From Asanoa siamensis (GTDB lineage: Bacteria; Actinomycetota; Actinomycetes; Mycobacteriales; Micromonosporaceae), in NCBI RefSeq assembly GCF_016862555.1, contig NZ_BONE01000040.1, positions 16,434 through 80,433 on the forward strand: a DNA stretch of 64,000 nucleotides, in the 5' to 3' direction. Below, one piece after another: positions 9,117 to 16,773 of the stretch (position 1 is the stretch's first letter; every line of letters begins with the position of its first letter). A program made the position numbers and the translations under genes. The notes under the pieces were generated by a model. The model was not told where the DNA came from. It worked only from the letters and a program-made list of their open reading frames with translations, and made no database searches.

Positions 9117-10096
9117 CGGTCCTCCCCGTCCGCGTAGTGGACCCAGAACCGGCCCGTGCTGAACAGCACCACCGTGATCAGCGCGATCGCCACCAGGAAC
9201 ACCCACGCCAGCGCGGACGCGTACCCCATCTGCAGCTCGGTGAAGCCCTTGATGTAGAGGTTGAGCGTGTACATGAGGGTCGAGTCGACCGGCCCGCCGG
9301 TGCCGTTGCTCAGCACGAACGCGGCCGTGAAGCCCTGGAAGCCGTTGATCGTCTCCAGCACCAGGTTGAAGAAGATGACCGGCGAGAGCATCGGCAGCGT
9401 CACCGCCCGGAACTGGCGCCAGGCGTTGGCGCCGTCGACGGACGCCGCCTCGTAGAGCTCGACCGGGATCTGCTTCAGCCCCGCCAGGAAGATCACCATC
9501 GGGGCGCCGAACTGCCAGATCGCCAGCGCCATCAACGTCTCCAGCGACCACCGCGGGTCGTTGACCCACGGCGCCCCCTCGACCCCGAACAGGCCGAGCA
9601 GCGAGTTGAACGCGCCGTCCCGATTGAACATGTTGACCCAGACGATCGCCAGCGCCACGCTCCCGCCGAGCAGCGACGGGAGATAGAACAGGCCGCGGAA
9701 CAGGCCGACGCCCCGGAACGCCCGGTTGAGCAGCAGCGCGACGCCGAGCGCGGCGGCCAGCTTGAGCGGCACCGCGATCAGCGCGAACGTCACCGTCACC
9801 TCGACCGCGTGCCAGAACGACGGGTCGGAGGTGAACATCGTGCGGTAGTTGTCGAGCCCGATCCACTCGACCTCGGAGAACGGGCTGAGCGCGTCGTAGT
9901 TGGTGAAGCTCAGGTAGAGCGACAGCAGCATAGGGATAGCGGTGATCCCCATGAGACCCAGCAACCACGGTGAGAGGAACACGTAGCCGGCGAGGTTCTC
10001 CCGGCGGCGCGGGCCACCCCGGCCCCGCCGACTGGCGGGACCGGGGGAGGCGGGGCCGGTCGGCAGGGCGGCCGGCGGCGCGGTGCTGATGGCCAA
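9113..10096 (-). CDS. Carbohydrate ABC transporter permease, MalF type
   Basis: A 327-residue permease. A basic, proline-rich cytoplasmic N-terminus of about 35 residues precedes the first segment (NLAGYVFLSPWLLGLMGITAI). About six membrane segments follow. The EAA loop is PVELYEAASVDGANAWRQFR and is followed by VTLPMLSPV. This is the classical partner of the MalG-type subunit encoded next. The gene lies only 3 bases after the lipoprotein stop. The operon has no ATPase gene; CUT1 importers of actinomycetes commonly share one MsiK-type ATPase encoded elsewhere. Confidence 0.93.
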   Translation of the reverse strand: MAISTAPPAALPTGPASPGPASRRGRGGPRRRENLAGYVFLSPWLLGLMGITAIPMLLSLYLSFTNYDALSPFSEVEWIGLDNYRTMFTSDPSFWHAVEVTVTFALIAVPLKLAAALGVALLLNRAFRGVGLFRGLFYLPSLLGGSVALAIVWVNMFNRDGAFNSLLGLFGVEGAPWVNDPRWSLETLMALAIWQFGAPMVIFLAGLKQIPVELYEAASVDGANAWRQFRAVTLPMLSPVIFFNLVLETINGFQGFTAAFVLSNGTGGPVDSTLMYTLNLYIKGFTELQMGYASALAWVFLVAIALITVVLFSTGRFWVHYADGEDR

Positions 10097-10099
10097 CGG

Positions 10100-11458
10100 T
10101 CAGGCCCCGATCGCGGCCTGGCAGGCGGCGAAGTACGCCTTGGCGGCCTCGGCCGGGCTCTGGCGGCCGAACTGCACCTCTTCGGCTGCCTTGATCAGCT
10201 CGGAGCGCACCTTGCTGTGCCCCTTGAGCGGCACCTGCGGCGAGGCGCCGAACTTGGCCCCCAGCTCGGTCTGCACCGCGATGGACTGCTTCATGTTGGC
10301 GTCGGACACCGTCTCGGAGACCGCCTTGCGGATGTCCAGGTTGGACGGCAGGCCGCGGTCGGTGCCGAGGACCTTGGCGGCCTCGGGGTCGTTCGACAGG
10401 AAGTTGATGACGTCGACCGCGATGTCCTTGTGCTCGGTGCCCCGGAACACCGAGAAGTACATCGACGCCCGCGCCCACTGCGCGCTCGGGTCACCCGGGT
10501 ACGCGACGACGCCCAGCTCGTCCTTGGTGTTCTTCTTGAGCTCCGGCATCTGGTTGGCCCACACCCACGACGTGCCGGCCTTGCCGGTCACCACGAGCTG
10601 CTTGCTGATGTCGGTGACGTTGCCCTCGTGGATCACGTCGGGGGTCGGGGTCGCGCCGGCGGTGCGGGCGCCCTGCCACAGCGTGAACCAGCCGGCCACG
10701 TCCTGCTCGGTGAAGCCGAGCGCCTTGTCCTTGTAGAGGTCCTTGCCCTGCTGCCGCAGCCAGACCCAGAAGGCCTTGTAGTCGGCGCTCGGGTCCTGGG
10801 TGCCGGGCACCTTGGCGGTCTTGGACACGTTGGCCGCCCAGGCGATGTGCTCGTCCCAGCTCTGCCCGGTGGTCGGCACGGGCAGCTTGAACTTGTCGAG
10901 CAGCGTCTTGTTGAACACCAGGCCCTGGGTGTTCTCGCCGAACGCGACACCGGCCAGCTTGCCGTCGACCACGCCGTAGTTCCACAGGCTCTCGGGGAAC
11001 TTCGAGACGTCGAGCTTGCCACTGTCCTTGTAGGACATGAGATCGAGGGTCACGTTGCGCGACGCGTACTCGGTGAGGTAGTTGTCGTCGATCTGGAAGA
11101 TGTCGGGCGCGTCGCCGCCGGCGGTCAGCGTCGCCAGCTTGTCGAAGTAGCCCTGGTTGGCCTGCCAGGTCTTCTTGAACGTCACGTTCGGGTGCTTCTT
11201 GGTGTAGAGGGCCAGCGCTTCCTCGGTCAGCTTCGCGCGACCCTCGGCGCCCCACCAGAAGATGGACAGTTCGACCGGCTTGTTCGGGTCGGCCGCGGCA
11301 CCGCCGCCGCCGTCGTCACCGCAGGCCGCGGCGGCCAGCGCGAGGGGCACGGCGACCAGGGCGGCCAGCAGGCGTCGTCGCAGGCCAGACGCCGGAAAGG
11401 CGGTACGGTGGTGGCGCGTGGTCGGCTCGACCGCACGCGGGGATGGTGCGGGGTGCAT
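10100..11458 (-). CDS. Extracellular sugar-binding lipoprotein (ABC importer)
   Basis: A 452-residue solute-binding protein of family 1. The signal peptide has a basic region (GLRRRL), a hydrophobic core and a lipobox ending at Cys46 (LAAAAC), followed by an Asp/Gly-rich tether (GDDGGGGAA). The mature protein begins with PVELSIFWWGAEGR, the usual start of sugar-binding lobes, and has many surface Lys and aromatic residues. It catches the sugar outside the membrane and delivers it to the two permeases. The gene starts 6 bases after the LacI gene stop, with AAGGAG as ribosome binding site. The ligand is inferred from context only. Confidence 0.93.
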   Translation of the reverse strand: MHPAPSPRAVEPTTRHHRTAFPASGLRRRLLAALVAVPLALAAAACGDDGGGGAAADPNKPVELSIFWWGAEGRAKLTEEALALYTKKHPNVTFKKTWQANQGYFDKLATLTAGGDAPDIFQIDDNYLTEYASRNVTLDLMSYKDSGKLDVSKFPESLWNYGVVDGKLAGVAFGENTQGLVFNKTLLDKFKLPVPTTGQSWDEHIAWAANVSKTAKVPGTQDPSADYKAFWVWLRQQGKDLYKDKALGFTEQDVAGWFTLWQGARTAGATPTPDVIHEGNVTDISKQLVVTGKAGTSWVWANQMPELKKNTKDELGVVAYPGDPSAQWARASMYFSVFRGTEHKDIAVDVINFLSNDPEAAKVLGTDRGLPSNLDIRKAVSETVSDANMKQSIAVQTELGAKFGASPQVPLKGHSKVRSELIKAAEEVQFGRQSPAEAAKAYFAACQAAIGA

Positions 11459-11464
11459 GTGCGC

Positions 11465-12517
11465 TCACTCCTTGGCGTAGGAGGCGACATCTCCGAGGGC
11501 GGTGGCGACCACGCCGCCCGGGTCCGCATGGCTGTGCGGACCCGGGCCCGGCCCCGTCGAGTCGCGGATGACCAACTCGGTCTGCAGGGTTATCTGTGCG
11601 GTGGTGCGGCGGTCGTCGCCGTGTGCGAGGAGCATGTCGACGGCCGCCCGTCCGGCGGCGGCGGTTGGGGTCGCCACCGTCGTCAGCTTGGGGCGGGTGA
11701 GGCGGCTCAGCGCGATGTCGTCGATGCCGACGACACTGACGTCCTCCGGGACCCGCTGGCCCTGTGCGGTGAGGCCCTCGATCAGACCGATGGCCATGAG
11801 GTCGTTGTAGGCGAGCACGGCGGTGACGCCGGCCCGGACGATCTGTTCGGCGACGGCCATGCCGCCGTCCTCGGTGGGCTGGTTGGGCCCGATGACGGTG
11901 AGGTCGGCGTCGCCGGCCCGCGCCGCCGACATGGCCGAGCGGCGGATCTCCCGGCTGGTCCACGACCCGCGCGGGCCGGCGACCAGGGCGATCCGGCGGT
12001 GCCCGAGCCCGTTGAGGTGGTCGATCGCCAGCCGGGCGCCCTGGGCGACGTCCATCACGACGGTCGGCAGGCCGGTGAGCTGACGGTTGACCACGACCAG
12101 CGGCACCTCGCGGCTGAGCTGCTCGATCAGGCTGTTGCTCATCCGCGGGCTGCACAGCAGGACGCCGTCGACCTGCTTGGCCAGCGCGCGGACGAGATCC
12201 TCCTCGACGCTCGCGTCCTCGTTGGTGTCGGTGACGAAGATGTGGTAGTCCCGCTGGCGGGCCTGGCTCTCGGCGGCCTTGATCAGCGGGGGGAAGAACG
12301 GGTTGGCGATGTCGGCCACGATCAGGCCGATGTTGTGCGTACGCCCGGTGATCAGCGCCCGGGCCGCGCGGTTGGGCCGGTAGCCCAGGTGCTCGGCGCA
12401 GGCCAGCACGCGGCTGCGGGTCTCGGCGTTGACCAGGTGCGGCGCCGAGAACGTGCGCGAGACCGTGGAGATGTGCACTCCGGACTCACGCGCGACGTCG
12501 CGGATGGTGGCTGGCAC
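11465..12517 (-). CDS. LacI-family repressor of the pectin/uronate locus
   Basis: About 350 residues. An N-terminal helix-turn-helix (ATIRDVARESGVHISTVSR) is followed by the hinge and a periplasmic-binding-like effector domain (NIGLIVADIANPFFPPLIKAAE). I choose the GTG at 12517, which has a good GGAAGGGA about 7 bases upstream. The in-frame GTG at 12565 has none, and a promoter predicted at 12577-12606 would start RNA near 12570, too close for it. The gene heads the importer operon and is divergent from the catabolic operon. LacI-type palindromes lie at both promoters, so it probably represses both and itself until a uronate-derived inducer is present. Confidence 0.9.
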   Translation of the reverse strand: MPATIRDVARESGVHISTVSRTFSAPHLVNAETRSRVLACAEHLGYRPNRAARALITGRTHNIGLIVADIANPFFPPLIKAAESQARQRDYHIFVTDTNEDASVEEDLVRALAKQVDGVLLCSPRMSNSLIEQLSREVPLVVVNRQLTGLPTVVMDVAQGARLAIDHLNGLGHRRIALVAGPRGSWTSREIRRSAMSAARAGDADLTVIGPNQPTEDGGMAVAEQIVRAGVTAVLAYNDLMAIGLIEGLTAQGQRVPEDVSVVGIDDIALSRLTRPKLTTVATPTAAAGRAAVDMLLAHGDDRRTTAQITLQTELVIRDSTGPGPGPHSHADPGGVVATALGDVASYAKE

Positions 12518-12576
12518 GCGCTCGTCCCTTCCGCTCACGGGCCTGTCGGCTGTGGTGGCCGTCACTCAAGTGCGCC

Positions 12577-12606
12577 AATTAATGCAAACGGTTGCGCCAC
12601 TGTCAA
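12577..12606 (-). promoter_or_regulatory. Promoter of the lacI/importer operon
   Basis: On the minus strand a perfect -35 TTGACA (12601-12606) is followed by an 18-base spacer and TTAATT (12577-12582). The spacer contains the operator-like palindrome at 12583-12596, an arrangement expected for autorepression. Confidence 0.5.
12583..12596. promoter_or_regulatory. LacI-type operator, importer side
   Basis: The 14-mer TGCAAACGGTTGCG is an imperfect palindrome around a central CG, matching the other operator at 12722 in 11 of 14 positions. It lies between the -35 and -10 of the minus-strand promoter. Confidence 0.6.
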
Positions 12607-12688
12607 CGGTCCGTTGTTGCGACTCGGTTGCGGGCGCGCTCCCGTAGGGTCAATCCAGCCGGCATAAGCGGTTATAACGGTCAGGACA

Positions 12689-12717
12689 TTGACGAGTCCC
12701 GTGGTCGTATGGATAGT
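12689..12717 (+). promoter_or_regulatory. Promoter of the uronate catabolic operon
   Basis: TTGACG (12689-12694), a 17-base spacer, and GATAGT (12712-12717) form a good SigA-like promoter. The operator at 12722-12735 covers the expected transcription start. Confidence 0.55.
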
Positions 12718-12721
12718 TTCG

Positions 12722-12735
12722 TGCAAACGTTTGCA
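12722..12735. promoter_or_regulatory. LacI-type operator, catabolic side
   Basis: TGCAAACGTTTGCA is a perfect 14-bp palindrome with the central CG and flanking TGCAAA/TTTGCA typical of LacI-family sites. It lies just after the -10 and 20 bases before the first gene of the operon. Confidence 0.75.
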
Positions 12736-12755
12736 CAGCGCGAAGGGGTTGATCG

Positions 12756-14066
12756 ATGCGACGTCGCTACGCGTTGGTCGGTGCCGGAGCGCGGGCCGGG
12801 ATGTTCCTGCGCGCGCTCGCCGTCGACCACGCCGACCGCGCGGAGGTCGTGGCGCTGGCCGACGTCAACCACGCCCGGATGGCGGCGCACAACCGCTGGC
12901 TGCGCGACCTCGGCGCACCGGAGGCGAAGACCTGGGCCGCCGCCGACTTCACCACGATGCTCACTGTCGAACGGGTCGACGAGGTGCTGGTCACCAGCGT
13001 CGACGCCACCCACGCCGACTACATCGTGGCGGCGCTGCGGGCCGGCTGCGACGTGGTCACCGAGAAGCCGATGACGACCGACGCGGCGGGCTGCCGGCGG
13101 ATCCTGGCCGCCGTCGAGGAGACCGGGCACCGGGTCCAGGTCGCGTTCAACTACCGCTACAACCCGTTGCACGAGGCCTTCCGTGACCTGCTCGCCGGCG
13201 GCGAGATCGGCGAGATCGGCTCCGTCCACTTCGAGTGGTTGCTCGACGTGCGGCACGGCGCCGACTACTTCCGCCGCTGGCACCGCGACGCGGCCAACTC
13301 CGGCGGCCTGCTCGTGCACAAGTCCGGTCACCACTTCGACCTGGTCAACTGGTGGCTCGACGCGACTCCCGAGACCGTCTTCGCGCAGGGCCGGCGGTTC
13401 TTCTACGGCCCCGACGGGCGCAGGCACGGCTACGCCCGCGACTACGCGCGCGGCCACGGTGCCCCCGAGGCCAAGGACGACCCGTTCGCCCTCCAACTCG
13501 CCGACAACCCGCAGCTGCGCGCCCTCTACCTCGACGCCGAGGAGGAGGACGGCTACCTGCGCGACCAGAACGTGTTCGCGCCAGGGGTCACCATCGACGA
13601 CGACATGGCCGTGCTGGTCCGCTACGACACGGGCGCGACGATGACCTACCACCTCACCGCGTACGCGCCGTGGGAGGGTTACCGGGTCATGGTCAACGGC
13701 AGCCGCGGCCGGCTCGAGCTCGAGGTCGTGGAGAGCGACCACGTGAGCCCGGCCGGCGCGAGCGAGGTCAAGGGAGCCGCCGTGCACGGCGAGGTCGCCG
13801 CGGCCGAGCGGGGCCGGGCCCGGCTGACCGTCCACCCGTTCTGGGCGCCGCCCCGCGAGATCCCGGTGCCCGGTTACGCCCGCGGCGGCCACGGCGGCGC
13901 CGACGCCCGGATGACCGCCGTCCTGTTCGGCGGCGCGACCGACCCGATGGACCGCTCCGCCACGGCCCGCGACGGCGCCCTGGCGCTGCTCACCGGCCTG
14001 GCCGCCAACCGTTCGATGGCGACCGGCGCGCCGGTCACCGCCACCGACCTGCTCGATCCGACCTGA
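12756..14066 (+). CDS. Gfo/Idh/MocA-family oxidoreductase
   Basis: A 436-residue NAD(P)-dependent sugar oxidoreductase. The N-terminal Rossmann fold starts RRRYALVGAGARAGMF, and the family EKP motif is at residues 103-105 (Lys104). The C-terminal half is the beta-sheet substrate domain, with the HKSGHHFDLVNWW segment carrying the usual catalytic His region. The protein is longer than the common ~340-390, owing to an insert with many Asp/Glu around residues 230-280. The AAGGGG ribosome binding site is 8 bases before the ATG. As first gene of the catabolic operon it probably oxidises or reduces a pectin-derived sugar acid; the substrate is not evident. Confidence 0.9.
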   Translation: MRRRYALVGAGARAGMFLRALAVDHADRAEVVALADVNHARMAAHNRWLRDLGAPEAKTWAAADFTTMLTVERVDEVLVTSVDATHADYIVAALRAGCDVVTEKPMTTDAAGCRRILAAVEETGHRVQVAFNYRYNPLHEAFRDLLAGGEIGEIGSVHFEWLLDVRHGADYFRRWHRDAANSGGLLVHKSGHHFDLVNWWLDATPETVFAQGRRFFYGPDGRRHGYARDYARGHGAPEAKDDPFALQLADNPQLRALYLDAEEEDGYLRDQNVFAPGVTIDDDMAVLVRYDTGATMTYHLTAYAPWEGYRVMVNGSRGRLELEVVESDHVSPAGASEVKGAAVHGEVAAAERGRARLTVHPFWAPPREIPVPGYARGGHGGADARMTAVLFGGATDPMDRSATARDGALALLTGLAANRSMATGAPVTATDLLDPT

Positions 14067-14080
14067 CCGCGAGGAAGTGC

Positions 14081-15487
14081 ATGTCCGACCTGCTGTTTCC
14101 GGCCGAGCCGGGTCAACGGGCGATCGCGCGCGAGCTCTACGGGCTCGCCCGCGACCTGCCGCTGATCTCGCCGCACGGCCATGTCGACCCCGCCGTGCTG
14201 GCGGACGACGAGCCGTTCCCCGACCCCGCCCGGCTGATCATCGTGCCGGACCACTACCTGACCCGGATGCTGCTCAGCCAGGGCATCCCGCCGGCCCGCC
14301 TGGGGGTCCCGGGCCGCGCCGGCGAGCCCGGCGAGACCGACGGCCGGGCCATCTGGCGTCTGTTCGCCGCGCACTGGCACCTGTTCCGGGGCACGCCGTC
14401 GCGGCTCTGGCTGGAGCGCACGTTCGAGACCGTCTTCGGCGTCACCACCCGGCTGGCGCCGGAGACGGCCGACGAGGTGTACGACGCGATCGCGGCCAAG
14501 CTCGACGACCCGACGTTCCGGCCCCGCGCCCTGTTCGAGCGCTTCAACATCGAGGTGCTGGCCACCACCGAGTCGCCGCTCGACGAGCTGCACGCGCACG
14601 CGAAGCTCGGAGCCGACGGCTGGGGCGGCCGGGTGATCACCACGTTCCGCCCCGACGACGTGGTCGACATGGAGTTCGAGGGCTGGGCCGACCGGGTCGG
14701 CCGGCTCGGTGAGCTGGCCGGGGAGGACACCGGCACCTACCGCGGCTACCTGGCCGCGCTGCGGTCCCGCCGCGAGGCGTTCATCGCGGCCGGCGCGACG
14801 TCCAGCGACCACGGCCACCCGACCGCCCGCACCCTGCGCCTGACCCCCGCCGAGGCGGCGTCGCTGTTCGCCCGCGGGCTGCGCGGCGAGGCCGACGCGG
14901 CCGACGCCGAGGCGTTCCGGGCCCACATGCTGGTCGAGTTCGCCCGGATGTCCATCGAGGACGGTCTCGTGATGCAGCTGCACCCCGGCGCCGTGCGCAA
15001 CCACAACCGGTGGCTGCACGCGACGCACGGCCGGGACGTGGGCGGCGACATCCCGCAGGCGACCGAATACCTGCACGCGCTGACGCCACTGCTCGACGCG
15101 TACGGCAACGACCCGCGGCTGCGGGTGGTCGTCTACACCCTCGACGAGTACACGTTCACCCGGGAGCTCGCCCCGATCGCCGGTGGCTACGCCGCGATCT
15201 ACCTCGGCGCGCCCTGGTGGTTCCTGGACTCGCCCGAGGTGCTGCGCCGGTTCCGCGAGGCGGTCACCGAGAGCGCGGGCTTCTACAACACCGCCGGCTT
15301 CGTCGACGACACCCGGGCGTTCTGCTCGATCCCGGTGCGGCACGACGTGGCCCGCCGGGTCGACGCCGGCTTCCTCGCCCGGCTGGTCGCCGAGCACCGG
15401 CTGTCGTTCGACGAGGCCGCCGAGACCATCGTGGACCTCGCGTACCGGCTGCCGAAGCGCGTCTTCCGCCTGGACGGTGCCGCATGA
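14081..15487 (+). CDS. uxaC: Glucuronate/galacturonate isomerase
   Basis: A 468-residue UxaC-family protein of the amidohydrolase superfamily, the usual length. It isomerises D-glucuronate to D-fructuronate and D-galacturonate to D-tagaturonate, the first step of uronate breakdown after pectin or glucuronoside cleavage. The metal-binding HxH is in LISPHGHVDP (His32, His34). Other family stretches are FEVNTEV-like FERFNIEVLATTESP, MQLHPGAVRNHNR, and PWWFLDSPE near the C-terminus. The ATG at 14081 follows a GAGGAAG site and lies 14 bases after the previous stop. The start of the next gene overlaps its stop (ATGA). Confidence 0.93.
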   Translation: MSDLLFPAEPGQRAIARELYGLARDLPLISPHGHVDPAVLADDEPFPDPARLIIVPDHYLTRMLLSQGIPPARLGVPGRAGEPGETDGRAIWRLFAAHWHLFRGTPSRLWLERTFETVFGVTTRLAPETADEVYDAIAAKLDDPTFRPRALFERFNIEVLATTESPLDELHAHAKLGADGWGGRVITTFRPDDVVDMEFEGWADRVGRLGELAGEDTGTYRGYLAALRSRREAFIAAGATSSDHGHPTARTLRLTPAEAASLFARGLRGEADAADAEAFRAHMLVEFARMSIEDGLVMQLHPGAVRNHNRWLHATHGRDVGGDIPQATEYLHALTPLLDAYGNDPRLRVVVYTLDEYTFTRELAPIAGGYAAIYLGAPWWFLDSPEVLRRFREAVTESAGFYNTAGFVDDTRAFCSIPVRHDVARRVDAGFLARLVAEHRLSFDEAAETIVDLAYRLPKRVFRLDGAA

Positions 15488-16773
15488 CGACGATCGTGGC
15501 CGCCGACGTGCACGACGTGCGGTTCCCGACCGCCGCCGCGGGCGACGGCTCCGACGCCATCAACCGGGGCGACTACTCGGCGACCTATGTGGAGCTGCGC
15601 ACCGACGACGCCGCCCTCGCGGGCGCCGGCTTCACCTTCACCAACGGCCGCGGCAACGAGATCACCTGCGCCGCGGTCCGCGCCCTCGCGCACCACGTGG
15701 TCGGCCGGTCGCTGGCGGAGATCGCGGCCGAGCCCGTCGCCTTCTGGCGGTCGCTGACCGCCGACCCGCAGCTGCGCTGGCTCGGCCCGGAGAAGGGCGT
15801 CATCCACATGGCGACCGGTGCGCTGGTCAACGCGGTCTGGGATCTGCGGGCCAAGGCCGCCGGCCAACCGCTCTGGCGGCTGCTCGCTGAGATGCCGACC
15901 GAGGAGCTCGTCGCCAACGTCGACTTCCACCACATCACCGACGCGCTCACCCCCGGCGACGCGGCGGCCATCCTCGACAAGGGACGGCAGGGGTACGCGC
16001 AGCGGCTGGCCGTCGTCGAACGGGACGGCTTCCCGTCGTACACGACCTCGGTGGGCTGGTTGGGTTATCCGGACGAGAAGGTCCGGGCGCTGACCCGCGC
16101 CGCGTACGCGCAGGGTTGGCGCGCGATGAAGATGAAGGTCGGCGGCGACCTCGACGACGACGTCCGGCGGGCAAGGATCATCCGCGCGGAGATCGGCCCG
16201 GACGCGCTGCTGATGATGGACGCCAACCAGGTGTGGGACGTCGACCAGGCGATCGCGGCGATGGCCCGGCTGGCCGAGGTCGACCCTTACTGGATCGAGG
16301 AGCCGACGCACGCCGACGACGTGCTCGGCCACGCCCGCATCCAGCGCGAGGTCGCGCCGGTCCGGGTGGCCACCGGCGAGGTCGCGGCCAACCGGGTGAT
16401 CTTCAAGCAGCTCCTGCAGGCCGAGGCGATCGGCGTCATGCAGATCGACGCGTGCCGGGTCGGCGGCGTCAACGAGGTGCTCGCCGAGCTGCTGCTGGCC
16501 GCGAAGTTCGGGGTGCCGGTCTGCCCGCACGCCGGCGGCGTCGGCCTCTGCGAGCTCGTGCAGCACCTGGCCTTCTTCGACTACCTGCGGGTCGGCACCT
16601 CGCTGGACGGACGGATGGTGGAGTACGTGGATCACCTGCACGAGCACTTCGTCGACCCGGTGCGCACGCGCGAGGGGCGCTACCTCCTGCCGACCGCACC
16701 GGGCTACAGCGCCTCGATGAAGCCCGGATCGGTCGCGGAGTTCTCCTTCCCGGACGGGCCGGTGTGGCGATGA
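15484..16773 (+). CDS. fucD: L-fuconate dehydratase-like enolase-superfamily enzyme
   Basis: A 429-residue sugar-acid dehydratase that removes water from an aldonate to give a 2-keto-3-deoxy acid. The catalytic Lys pair is KMK (Lys216, Lys218). Metal ligands are Asp246 (MMDANQ), Glu272 (WIEEPT) and Glu299 (ATGEV). The catalytic His is His349 in HAGGVGLCELVQHLA. These stretches agree closely with known L-fuconate dehydratases of Xanthomonas and human ENOSF1. FucD of Xanthomonas is known to accept D-altronate among other acids, and the operon has no altronate dehydratase (UxaA), so this enzyme may fill that step. The ATG overlaps the uxaC stop. Confidence 0.88.
   Translation: MTTIVAADVHDVRFPTAAAGDGSDAINRGDYSATYVELRTDDAALAGAGFTFTNGRGNEITCAAVRALAHHVVGRSLAEIAAEPVAFWRSLTADPQLRWLGPEKGVIHMATGALVNAVWDLRAKAAGQPLWRLLAEMPTEELVANVDFHHITDALTPGDAAAILDKGRQGYAQRLAVVERDGFPSYTTSVGWLGYPDEKVRALTRAAYAQGWRAMKMKVGGDLDDDVRRARIIRAEIGPDALLMMDANQVWDVDQAIAAMARLAEVDPYWIEEPTHADDVLGHARIQREVAPVRVATGEVAANRVIFKQLLQAEAIGVMQIDACRVGGVNEVLAELLLAAKFGVPVCPHAGGVGLCELVQHLAFFDYLRVGTSLDGRMVEYVDHLHEHFVDPVRTREGRYLLPTAPGYSASMKPGSVAEFSFPDGPVWR

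Noticed and set aside
12664..12675. ATAAGCGGTTAT as a third LacI operator
   Set aside because: Only four-base arms match and the centre differs from the other two sites; chance is likely.
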